Shown here piece by piece: positions 19,011-28,909 of a stretch of DNA of 64,000 bases (within the stretch, counting starts at the first letter, position 1; every line of letters begins with the position of its first letter). Both the position numbers and the translations under genes were made by a program. The DNA is from Microbacteriaceae bacterium. GTDB lineage: Bacteria > Actinomycetota > Actinomycetes > Actinomycetales > Microbacteriaceae. The notes below the pieces were generated by a model. That model made no database searches and was not told the DNA's origin. It worked only from the letters and a program-made list of their open reading frames with translations. The DNA lies in NCBI GenBank assembly GCA_009780695.1, contig WQZN01000013.1:1-64000 (forward strand). Reading direction: 5' to 3'.

Positions 19011-19631
19011 ATGCTTCTCGCGATCGACACCTCGGCGGGCTCGTCGGTCGCGGTGGTCGACTTCGAACGCGGCGTGCTGGCCGAGTCGTCCGTCTTCGAC
19101 ACCCGCCGCCACGCCGAGGTCATCGGCCCGCTGATCGCCGACGCGCTCGCCGCGGCGGACATCGAGGTCGACGAGCTCAGCGTGGTCGCCGCCGGCATGG
19201 GCCCCGGCCCGTTCACCGGGCTGCGCGTCGGCATCGCGGCGGCGCGCGTCTTCGCGATCGGCGCAGGCAAGCCCGTCGTCAACCTGGTCAGCCATGACGC
19301 CATCGCGTACCGGGCCTTCCGCGAGGGCCATCGCGGCCCGCTGCTCGTCGTCACCGACGCACGCCGCCGCGAGCTGTTCTGGACCCGCTACGAAGGTGCG
19401 GACGAGGCCGGTCTGCCGCTGCGCACCGCCGGCCCCGGGCTCGCCAAGCCCGATGAGTTGCCGCATCCGGGCATCGAGCGCCTCGACGCGGCATCCGTCT
19501 CGGCCGCCTCGCTCGGCCTGCTCGCCGAGCAGATGTGGCACCACAAACGCGCGTTCGAGCCCGCCGAGGCGCTGTATCTGCGTTCGCCGGATGTCACGCC
19601 CTCGGCCGGCCCGAAGCGGGTGACCGGGTGA
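19011..19631 (+). CDS. tsaB: tRNA threonylcarbamoyladenosine synthesis protein TsaB
   Basis: Scaffold paralog of TsaD for t6A37 formation. 206 residues: [32 protein letters not shown] and [23 protein letters not shown], the family signature. First gene of tsaB-rimI-tsaD, joined by two GTGA overlaps. Its C-terminal half is divergent, as usual for the family. Confidence 0.95.
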   Translation: MLLAIDTSAGSSVAVVDFERGVLAESSVFDTRRHAEVIGPLIADALAAADIEVDELSVVAAGMGPGPFTGLRVGIAAARVFAIGAGKPVVNLVSHDAIAYRAFREGHRGPLLVVTDARRRELFWTRYEGADEAGLPLRTAGPGLAKPDELPHPGIERLDAASVSAASLGLLAEQMWHHKRAFEPAEALYLRSPDVTPSAGPKRVTG

Positions 19632-20178
19632 GCGCCGCGGACGCGGCATCCGCCCCCGCGTTCCCCGTGATCGGCGACTGGACCCTGCGCCGCGCGGCCG
19701 GCGACGACCTCGACCAGCTCGTCGCGCTCGAGCGCGTGATCTTCGAGAGCGACGCCTGGCCCGCGAAGCTGTGGCGGTCCGAGCTCGAGAGCCCCTACAC
19801 GTGGTACGTCGCGGTCGTGGCGACCGCGGCCCCCGACGTCGTGCTCGGCTACGCCGGGCTGCTCGCCCTGCCGCGCGCCCACGACGCCGACATCCAGACC
19901 ATCGGCCTCGCCGCCGAGGTGCGCGGCCACGGCCTCGGCCGCGAGCTCATGCGGCAGCTGCACGACGAGGCGCGCCGTCGGGGCGTGCGCGAGATGTTCC
20001 TCGACGTGCGTGTCGACAACCCGGTCGCGCAGGGGCTCTACACCTCGTTCGGCTACCAGGAGATCGGCGTGCGCAAGGGCTACTACCAGCCCGACGACGT
20101 GGACGCGCTGGTCATGCGCCTGACGCTGGAGGGTCTCGACACGCGGCCTTCGGCTGCTACTCGACCAACGGAGGGCCA

Positions 20179-20182
<4 letters not shown>
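19628..20182 (+). CDS. rimI: GNAT acetyltransferase RimI (ribosomal protein S18 type)
   Basis: N-terminal-alanine acetyltransferase family member. 184 residues from GTG 19628, which overlaps the tsaB stop. GNAT motif A is [18 protein letters not shown], followed by [31 protein letters not shown], the RimI pattern. An in-frame upstream ORF inside tsaB is not the real start. The ~15-residue Ala-rich N-terminus is longer than E. coli RimI. Position between tsaB and tsaD is conserved. Confidence 0.92.
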
Positions 20183-21246
<1,064 letters not shown>

Positions 21247-21311
21247 CACCCTTCGGGGGCGCTGGGACGATGGGCGTGCAGCGGGCATTCAGCCCGCACC
21301 GAAGGAGCGTC

Positions 21312-22217
21312 ATGTCCGATCAGCCGAACCCGCCGAGCGAGCCGAACCCGCCCCTCGTGCCGTCCGAGCCGACGACGCCGAACGGCCCCGACGCGCCGGT
21401 CGCACCGCAGCCGCCGTTCGAGCCCGATGCGCCCTCGATCCTGCCGCCCGAGCCCGTGGCTCCGCCGACCCCCGCTGCGCCCGAGCAGCCTGCGTTCGAA
21501 GCGCCTTCCATTCCCGAGCCGCCCGCCGTGCCCGAGCCGCCGGCTGCCCCGGAACCGCCGGCCGCACCTGAGCCGCCCGCTGCCCCGGAGCCCCCGGCCC
21601 CGCCGGTCTTCGAGCCCCCGGTCGCACCGGCTGCGCCCGAGCCGCCGGCCCCGCCCGCCTACGGCGCCCCGCCCGCACCCGCGGCGCCGACGCCGGGCGC
21701 CTACGTGCCCGGTGCGCAGCCGCCCACCCCTCCGGCCCCGCCCGCGCCGCCGGCATCCGGCTTCGGCGCACCGCCCGCCGCACCCTACGCGGCGCCGCAG
21801 TACGCGCCGAGCCAGCCCCCGCAGCCGGCCGCTCCGCAGTACGGCCAGCCGCAGTACGCACCGCCCGTGCCGCCGGTCGGCGCCGCGCCCTACGGCGCCC
21901 CGGGCTACACGAACCCGTACCCCGCCCAGCCGCGCTACAACGCGCTGGCGATCGTCTCGCTCATCGCGTCGGGCGCCGGCGTCGTGTTCCTGCCGCTCAT
22001 CGGGCAGATCGTCGGCATCGTCCTGGGCTTCGTGGGTCTGAACCAGATCAAGCGCACGGGTGAGCGGGGCCGCGGCCTCGCCCTCGCCGGCGTGTGGATC
22101 GGCATCGGATCGCTCGCGCTGGCGGTCATCGCCCTCATCCTGCTGATCGTCGTCGCAGCCTCCTTCGGCGGCATGCACCACGGCACCTACACGTACGGCA
22201 GCTCGTCGTCGATGTGA
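21312..22217 (+). CDS. proline-rich DUF4190 membrane protein
   Basis: 301-residue membrane protein of unknown function. Residues 1-~210 are low-complexity Pro/Ala/Glu repeats (PEPPAAPEPPAAPEPPAPP) followed by Tyr/Gln/Pro-rich segments, probably a disordered cytoplasmic region. The C-terminal ~90 residues hold two hydrophobic helices typical of DUF4190 (NALAIVSLIASGAGVVFL and GVWIGIGSLALAVIALILL) joined by GLNQIKRTGERGRGLA. ATG 21312 has a strong GAAGGAG site; the ORF-track start at 21120 is inside tsaD. A 46-bp perfect palindrome follows. Confidence 0.85.
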   Translation: MSDQPNPPSEPNPPLVPSEPTTPNGPDAPVAPQPPFEPDAPSILPPEPVAPPTPAAPEQPAFEAPSIPEPPAVPEPPAAPEPPAAPEPPAAPEPPAPPVFEPPVAPAAPEPPAPPAYGAPPAPAAPTPGAYVPGAQPPTPPAPPAPPASGFGAPPAAPYAAPQYAPSQPPQPAAPQYGQPQYAPPVPPVGAAPYGAPGYTNPYPAQPRYNALAIVSLIASGAGVVFLPLIGQIVGIVLGFVGLNQIKRTGERGRGLALAGVWIGIGSLALAVIALILLIVVAASFGGMHHGTYTYGSSSSM

Positions 22218-22222
22218 CTCTC

Positions 22223-22268
22223 GTGCATGCGGAAGGCCGGGGCGCGCGCCCCGGCCTTCCGCATGCAC
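22223..22268. terminator. 46-bp perfect palindrome, bidirectional terminator
   Basis: GTGCATGCGGAAGGCCGGGG and its complement meet at a central GCGC, giving a 23-bp perfect inverted repeat. It lies between two convergent genes, so it can terminate both. Confidence 0.8.
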
Positions 22269-22275
22269 GGACCCG

Positions 22276-23472
22276 CTAGACCCGCTCGGCGAGCAGCGCG
22301 GTGTGGCGGCCCGCGACGCGGGTCAGGATCAGGGTGGCGGATGCCGCGCCCTTGAGCCCCAGCTTCGTCCGCAGCCGCGCGGGGTCGACATCCACCCCGC
22401 GCTTCTTGATCTCGAGCGTGCCGATGCCGCGCCGGCGTAGCTCGGCCCGCAGCTCCTTCTCGTGGAACGGCAGTCGGTCGGTGATGCGGAAGCCCTGGGC
22501 GAACGGGGTGGTCTGCGGGGCATCCGTCGTCAGATAGGCGATGCCGTCGCTGATCATGCGCGCGTCGAGGGTGCGCGCGAGGTCGCCGATGAGGCGGGCG
22601 CGGATGACGGCGCCGTCGGGCTCGTAGAGGTACTCGCCGAGGTCGCCGACGCTCTCATCGGGGGTGTCGGCGGCGGCGGTCAGCTCGTGGGCGCCGTGCG
22701 CGTCGAGCACGAGCGCGGCGCGGTGGATGCCGGGCCGCGCGAGCGCGCCGAACCACAGCACCAGCTCGACCACGGACCCGCCGGCCGAGACCCACTGCGC
22801 CTCGGCCGAGCCCGGGATCAGCTCGCGGTCGAAGCCCGGCCCGAGCTTCACGCCGACGGGCAGGCGTCTCGCGGCGTTGAAAACCCAGTCGAGCGAGGGC
22901 GACCAGTCGTCGCTGTCGGCGAGACGGCGGGTGTCGCTGTGGCCGGCGGTGCGGCGCGCGGGGTCGAGCCAGAGCGCGTCGGCGCGATCGAGCGCGAACG
23001 ACTCGGCGTCGCCCTGCTCGACGACGGCGTCGGGGAACGGGGCGAGGTTGTAGGTCGCGATCGCGGCCGTCACCTCGTCGCGGTCGAGGGCCGTGACCGC
23101 GAGGCCGAGGGCCGCGAGCGCCATCGCGTCGCCGCCGATGCCGCAGCCGAGATCGGCGACGTGCCGGATGCCCGCGTCGCGGTATCTGGCGGCGTGCCGT
23201 GCCGCGACCCTCAGCCGCGTCGCCTGCTCGAGACCGGCCTCGGTGAACAGCATCCGCCCCGCGAAATCGCCGAACTTGCCCTGCGGACCGCCGGCCTTCG
23301 CGCGCAGCTTGGCCTGAGTGAGCACGGCGGCGACGAGGGCGGGGGAGTGCCCGGCCGCCCGCAGCGCGGCGACCGTCTTGACCACGTCGCGCTGCGACTC
23401 GTACGGCGGCAGCGCGTCGAGCAGGGCGAGGCCGGTGGGGCTGAGCAGTTCGATGAGCTCGTCGCGCAGCAT
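22276..23472 (-). CDS. THUMP-like class I SAM-dependent methyltransferase
   Basis: Predicted methyltransferase, probably acting on RNA. 398 residues from ATG 23472: an N-terminal helical segment (LRDELIELLSPTGLALLDALPPYE), the SAM-binding motif HVADLGCGIGGDAMALAALG, ALDRDEVTAAIATYN and LWLDPARRTAGHSD, then a C-terminal THUMP-like domain ending in EIKKRGVDVDPARLRTKLGLKG. A GGAGG site 8 nt before ATG 23472 favours it over ATG 23496. Its upstream region is shared with groES, including the first CIRCE-like site. Confidence 0.85.
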   Translation of the reverse strand: MLRDELIELLSPTGLALLDALPPYESQRDVVKTVAALRAAGHSPALVAAVLTQAKLRAKAGGPQGKFGDFAGRMLFTEAGLEQATRLRVAARHAARYRDAGIRHVADLGCGIGGDAMALAALGLAVTALDRDEVTAAIATYNLAPFPDAVVEQGDAESFALDRADALWLDPARRTAGHSDTRRLADSDDWSPSLDWVFNAARRLPVGVKLGPGFDRELIPGSAEAQWVSAGGSVVELVLWFGALARPGIHRAALVLDAHGAHELTAAADTPDESVGDLGEYLYEPDGAVIRARLIGDLARTLDARMISDGIAYLTTDAPQTTPFAQGFRITDRLPFHEKELRAELRRRGIGTLEIKKRGVDVDPARLRTKLGLKGAASATLILTRVAGRHTALLAERV

Positions 23473-23503
23473 GCTCGTCGCCTCCGTCACCGGCATTCAC
23501 ACT

Positions 23504-23530
23504 TTGGCACTCGCCTTGCAGGAGTGCCAG
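23504..23530. promoter_or_regulatory. CIRCE-like HrcA operator 1
   Basis: TTGGCACTC-N9-GAGTGCCAG. The CIRCE consensus is TTAGCACTC-N9-GAGTGCTAA, so 15 of 18 arm positions match. It overlaps the groES -35 hexamer. Confidence 0.65.
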
Positions 23531-23545
23531 ACGGGGTTCTAGACT
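23516..23545 (+). promoter_or_regulatory. groES promoter
   Basis: TTGCAG (23516-23521) and TAGACT (23540-23545) with an 18-bp spacer, lying between the two CIRCE sites. Confidence 0.6.
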
Positions 23546-23549
23546 CGGC

Positions 23550-23576
23550 TTAGCACACTCGGTATGAGAGTGCTAA
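23550..23576. promoter_or_regulatory. CIRCE HrcA operator 2
   Basis: TTAGCACAC-N9-GAGTGCTAA differs from the CIRCE consensus at a single position and lies just downstream of the -10 box, in the start-site region of groES. Confidence 0.88.
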
Positions 23577-23616
23577 CCCATGTCTTGAAGTACACCGTAC
23601 AAGAAAGAGGTCTACC

Positions 23617-23913
23617 GTGTCGGTCTCCATCAAGCCGCTCGAGGATCGCATCGTGATCAAGCAGGTCGAGGCAGAGACGACCACCGCGTCGGGTCTCGTC
23701 ATCCCCGACACCGCGAAGGAGAAGCCGCAGGAGGGCGAGGTCGTCGCCGTGGGCCCCGGCCGCATCGACGACAACGGCAACCGCGTTCCGCTCGACGTCG
23801 CCGTCGGCGACCGCGTCATCTACTCGCGCTACGGCGGCACCGAGGTCAAGTACGGCGGCGACGAGTTCCTCGTGCTGTCGGCTCGCGACGTGCTCGCAGT
23901 GGTGGTCCGCTGA
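23617..23913 (+). CDS. groES: co-chaperonin GroES
   Basis: Heptameric lid of the GroEL chaperonin. 98 residues: [13 protein letters not shown], the mobile loop [46 protein letters not shown] and [16 protein letters not shown] start with AAGAGG upstream. Heat-shock control by HrcA is indicated by two CIRCE operators flanking its promoter. No groEL follows; a terminator closes the gene, so the chaperonin partner must be elsewhere. Confidence 0.97.
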   Translation: MSVSIKPLEDRIVIKQVEAETTTASGLVIPDTAKEKPQEGEVVAVGPGRIDDNGNRVPLDVAVGDRVIYSRYGGTEVKYGGDEFLVLSARDVLAVVVR

Positions 23914-23964
23914 CGACGTCAGCGGCCGCGTCGATCCGCTGAGGATCGATTGGCATCATCTCTG

Positions 23965-23990
23965 AGGCCCGGGTCGGCAGACCCGGGCCT
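23965..23990 (+). terminator. groES intrinsic terminator
   Basis: AGGCCCGGGTC-GGCA-GACCCGGGCCT perfect 11-bp stem followed by TAGTGTTTT. The tail also reads as a -10 box for rarD. Confidence 0.85.
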
Positions 23991-23996
23991 TAGTGT
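23991..23996 (+). promoter_or_regulatory. candidate leaderless -10 box of rarD inside the terminator tail
   Basis: TAGTGT immediately after the groES terminator stem, 7 nt before GTG 24004. Confidence 0.4.
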
Positions 23997-24003
23997 TTTC
24001 CAG

Positions 24004-24944
24004 GTGGCACCGAGCACGTCGAACCCCCTCCGCTCCGGCCTGATCTACGGCCTGGTCGCGTATCTGCTGTGGGGTCTGCTGCCGCTCTACTTCCTGCTGC
24101 TCGCCCCGACCGGCGCCTTCGAGATCGTGGCGTGGCGCGTGCTGTGGACGCTCGGCTTCTGCCTCATCGCGCTCTCGCTGACGCGCGGCTGGAAGCCGCT
24201 CATCGCGCTCGTGAGGCGCCCCCGCATCCTCTTCACGATGGCCGGCGCGGGCGCGCTGATCTTCGTCAACTGGCAGACCTACGTGCTCGCGACGACGACC
24301 GGGCACGTCGTCGAGGCGGCGCTCGGCTACTTCATCAACCCGGTCGTCACGGTCTTCCTCGGCGTGCTCGTGCTGCACGAGAAGCTGCGTCGGCTGCAGT
24401 GGGCCGCGGTCGGCGTGAGCCTCGTCGCGGTCGTCGTGCTGACCTTCGCCTACGGCTCGTTCCCGTGGATCGCCCTGACCCTCGCGTTCTCGTTCGGCCT
24501 CTACGGCTTCGTCAAGAAGCGCGTGGGCGGCGAGGTGGACGCCCTGTCCGGGCTCGCGCTCGAATCGGCGTGGCTCGTGCCGGTGGCCGTCGCCGAGCTC
24601 GTCTTCGTGGGGCTGACGACGGGCGTGACCTTCGGGCACGTGAGCGTCTGGAACACGGTGCTGCTGGTGCTCGCCGGGGTCGTGACCGCCGTGCCGCTGC
24701 TGCTGTTCGCGGCATCCGCCCGCCGTCTGCCGCTCGTCTACATCGGCCTCGTGCAGTACGTGACGCCCGTGATGCAGTTCATCGTCGGCGTCGTCTTCCT
24801 GCACGAGGCGATGGATGCCGCGCGCTGGGTCGGCTTCATCGTGATCTGGCTCGCGCTCGTCATGCTCACCGTCGACCTCGTGCGCGCCGGGCGTTCCCAC
24901 CGTGCTCGGAATGTTCGCGCGCAGTCGTCGGTTAGCATTGAGTG

Positions 24945-24945
<1 letters not shown>
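24004..24945 (+). CDS. rarD: EamA/RarD family transporter
   Basis: Ten-helix DMT-superfamily membrane transporter; the substrate of RarD proteins is not established. 313 residues from GTG 24004: SGLIYGLVAYLLWGLLPLYF, FEIVAWRVLW, NWQTYVLATTTGHVVEAALGYFINPVVTVFLGVLVLHE and YVTPVMQFIVGVVFLHEAM are RarD motifs. The ORF opens at 23950, but that part overlaps the groES terminator, so it is not coding. GTG 24004 has no ribosome binding site and lies 7 nt from TAGTGT, consistent with leaderless translation. Confidence 0.88.
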
Positions 24946-26511
<1,566 letters not shown>

Positions 26512-26526
26512 TTCGCAGCACGTGAG

Positions 26527-26560
26527 ATGAGCGGATGCCCCGGCCGGGGCATCCGCTCAT
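26527..26560 (+). terminator. guaB terminator, 34-bp perfect palindrome
   Basis: ATGAGCGGATGCCCCGG and its exact complement meet without a spacer; TCGTTCCCC follows. The stem again contains GCGGATGCC. Confidence 0.8.
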
Positions 26561-26585
26561 TCGTTCCCCCGGCCGTGGCAAATCG

Positions 26586-26614
26586 TTTCGCAACGCTAAT
26601 CGAATCGATACGAT
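26586..26614 (+). promoter_or_regulatory. candidate leaderless promoter of the LLM oxidoreductase
   Basis: TTTCGC-N17-TACGAT, then 6 nt and ATG 26621. The region is A/T-richer than its surroundings and contains the overlapping words ATCGAATCGATACGAT. Confidence 0.5.
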
Positions 26615-26620
26615 CGCAGC

Positions 26621-27613
26621 ATGCGATTCGGAATGTTCGTTCCCCAGGGCTGGCGTCATGATCTGGTCAACATCGACCCCGCGAAGCACTGGGAGGTGAT
26701 GAACGGGATCGCCCAGCACGCGGACTCCAACGAGCTGTGGGAGTCGGTGTGGGTCTACGACCACTTCCACACGGTGCCGATCCCGTCCGACCAGGCGACG
26801 CACGAGGCGTGGTCGCTCATCTCGGGCTTCGCCGCGTCGACGAAGCGCGTGCGCCTCGGCCAGATGTGCACCTGCATGAGCTACCGCAACCCGGCCTACC
26901 TCGCGAAGGCCGCGACGACGGCGGACATCATCTCGGGCGGCCGCGTCGAGATGGGCATCGGCGGCGGCTGGTACGAGCACGAGTGGCGTGCCTACGGCTA
27001 CGGCTTCCCCGGCATCGGCGAGCGCCTCGGGCGCCTGCGCGAGGGCGTCGAGATCATGAAGCAGGCCTGGACGACCGGCACGGCGACCCTCGACGGCAAG
27101 CACTACCAGGTCGACAACGCGCTGTTCTACCCGCAGCCGCTGCAGAAGCCGGGCATCCCGTTCTGGATCTCGGGCGGCGGCGAGCAGAACACCCTCAAGA
27201 TCGCGGCGGAGTACGCGCAGTACACGAACTTCGGCGGCGCCCCCGAGACCTTCGCGCGCAAGAGCGAGATCCTCAAGCAGCACTGCGACAAGGCCGGCAC
27301 CGACTTCGACGCCATCGTGCGCTCGACGAACTTCAACGTCATGATCGGCGACTCGCAGGCCGACATCGACCGCCAGATCGACGCGCTCGAGGCGCGCGTG
27401 CGCCCGTACCTCGGCGACGCGACCGACGGCTTCCTCAGCGAGTATCGCAGCCCGGGCGCCCTCGCGGTCGGCACGCCCGAGCAGATCGTCGAGCGCCTCG
27501 CGAAGCAGGCCGAGGCCGGCCTCGGCTACACGATCTTCTACTTCCCCGACGCCGCGTACTCGCTCGAGGCCGTGCAGCGCCTGGAAGAAGAGGTTCTGCC
27601 GCACCTCGCCTGA
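26621..27613 (+). CDS. LLM class F420-dependent oxidoreductase
   Basis: Luciferase-like monooxygenase-fold protein probably using coenzyme F420. 330 residues: MRFGMFVPQGWRHDLV, SVWVYDHFHTVPIP, FAASTKRVRLGQMCTCMSYRNPAYLAKAATTADIISGGRVEMGIGGGW, YPQPLQKPGIPFWISGGGEQ and SPGALAVGTPEQIVERL. It belongs to the F420-dependent LLM class (TIGR03560-like); the substrate is unknown. It appears leaderless. A family-C palindrome lies 7 bp after its stop. Confidence 0.9.
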   Translation: MRFGMFVPQGWRHDLVNIDPAKHWEVMNGIAQHADSNELWESVWVYDHFHTVPIPSDQATHEAWSLISGFAASTKRVRLGQMCTCMSYRNPAYLAKAATTADIISGGRVEMGIGGGWYEHEWRAYGYGFPGIGERLGRLREGVEIMKQAWTTGTATLDGKHYQVDNALFYPQPLQKPGIPFWISGGGEQNTLKIAAEYAQYTNFGGAPETFARKSEILKQHCDKAGTDFDAIVRSTNFNVMIGDSQADIDRQIDALEARVRPYLGDATDGFLSEYRSPGALAVGTPEQIVERLAKQAEAGLGYTIFYFPDAAYSLEAVQRLEEEVLPHLA

Positions 27614-27619
27614 CCCCGT

Positions 27620-27691
27620 CGGGCACTTTTTCTACTGTGGGGCATATGGGATCGACCGATTCCATATGCCCCACAGTGGATTAAGTGCCCG
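27620..27691. repeat. intergenic palindrome family C, copy 1
   Basis: CGGGCACTTTTTCTACTG and the mirrored CAGTGGATTAAGTGCCCG form the outer arms. The inner part GGGGCATATGGGATCG pairs with CGATTCCATATGCCCC, leaving almost no loop. It fills the gap between two convergent genes. Confidence 0.85.
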
Positions 27692-27695
27692 GCAG

Positions 27696-28862
27696 TCAGG
27701 CGGATGCCTCGGCCGCCGCCGCGATCTTCCCGACGGCCTCGACGAGCACCTCGGGGGCGCACGCGATGTTCATGCGCGCGAAACCGCGGCCCTGCGCGCC
27801 GAAGCGCGGGCCGTTGCTGAGCACCACCCCGGCGCGGCGGCGCAGGGCGCGTGCCGGGTCCTCGCCCCAGCCGTACTCGCTCAAATCGAGCCAGGCGAGA
27901 TAGCTCGCGCGCGGCTCGCGGTAGCGCGCGAGGGGCAGCTGCTCGGCGAGCAGGCGCGAGAGCATCCGCCGATTCTCCTCGATCGCGGCGATCGTGCCGT
28001 CGAGCCAGTCGCGGCCCTCGTCGAAGCCGATGCGCGTGGCGATCGCGCCGAAGAGGCCGGTGCGGAACACGACCTCTTCGGGCAGGCCGCGCACGAGCGT
28101 GCGCATGCGCTCGCCCGCTGTGACGAAGAGCGCGCACTTGAGGCCCGCGAGGTTGAAGGCCTTGCTGGCCGAGTGGGCCGCAATGCCGTGCTCGGCGGCC
28201 GCGGGGGAGACGTCGAGGTAGGGCGTGAACGCGGCGTCCGTGTGCACGAGCGGGGCGTGGATCTCGTCGCTCACGACGAAGCCGCGGTGCTTCTCGACGA
28301 CCGCGGCGAGCGCCTCGAGGGCTTCGCGCGAGTGCACGAGCCCGAGCGGGTTGTGGGGGTTGCACAGCAGGACGCCGCGGGCGCCGGCATCCATCGCCCG
28401 ATCGATGCCCTCGAGGTCGAGCGACCACTCCTCGCCGTCGTCGAGGAGCGGCACCTCGACGACCGTGCCGCCCGCCTCGGGCACGAGGTCGAAGAACGGC
28501 GGGTAGACGGGCGGCGTGATGATGACGCCCTCGCCGGGCGCGATCAGCCGGCGCAGCGCCTCGGCGATGACGACGCTCACGTCGGTCGTCGTGGCCATGC
28601 CGTCGGGGTCGGGATGCCAGTCCCACCGGTCGTCCGCGAACGCCGCCAGCGCCCGCGCCGCCGCCCGGCCGCCGGAGCGCGGGTCGAGGTAGCCCGTGTC
28701 GCCGAGGTCGATCGCCTCGTGCAGGGCCGCCTTGATGACGGGGGCGAGCGGGAAGTCCATCTCGGCGACGAACATGGGCAGGTACTCGGGCCCGAACGCG
28801 CGCCACTTCTCGCTCGTGCGGCGGCGCAGGGTGTCGAGGGATTCGGCGCGGGTGGGCTCCAT
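27696..28862 (-). CDS. MalY/PatB family PLP-dependent aminotransferase / C-S lyase
   Basis: Fold-type I PLP enzyme; members are cystathionine beta-lyases or aminotransferases. 388 residues: FVAEMDFPLAPVIKAAL, GYLDPRSGG, ITPPVYPPFFDLV, LLCNPHNPLGLVHS, VVSDEIHAPLVH (PLP-phosphate/Asp region), the Schiff-base lysine in HSASKAFNLAGLKCA and ARMNIACAPEVLVEAV. The substrate is probably a sulfur amino acid such as cystathionine, from family knowledge. Divergent from guaB3, both apparently leaderless. Confidence 0.88.
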   Translation of the reverse strand: MEPTRAESLDTLRRRTSEKWRAFGPEYLPMFVAEMDFPLAPVIKAALHEAIDLGDTGYLDPRSGGRAAARALAAFADDRWDWHPDPDGMATTTDVSVVIAEALRRLIAPGEGVIITPPVYPPFFDLVPEAGGTVVEVPLLDDGEEWSLDLEGIDRAMDAGARGVLLCNPHNPLGLVHSREALEALAAVVEKHRGFVVSDEIHAPLVHTDAAFTPYLDVSPAAAEHGIAAHSASKAFNLAGLKCALFVTAGERMRTLVRGLPEEVVFRTGLFGAIATRIGFDEGRDWLDGTIAAIEENRRMLSRLLAEQLPLARYREPRASYLAWLDLSEYGWGEDPARALRRRAGVVLSNGPRFGAQGRGFARMNIACAPEVLVEAVGKIAAAAEASA

Positions 28863-28868
28863 GACGCC

Positions 28869-28874
28869 AGCCTA
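28869..28874 (-). promoter_or_regulatory. candidate leaderless -10 box of the MalY/PatB gene
   Basis: TAGGCT on the minus strand, 6 nt, then ATG 28862. Confidence 0.5.
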
Positions 28875-28897
28875 GGCTCGGGCATCCGGCGCGCCGG

Positions 28898-28903
28898 TAG
28901 GCT
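28898..28903 (+). promoter_or_regulatory. candidate leaderless -10 box of guaB3
   Basis: TAGGCT, 6 nt, then GTG 28910. Confidence 0.5.
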
Positions 28904-28909
28904 GGGCGG

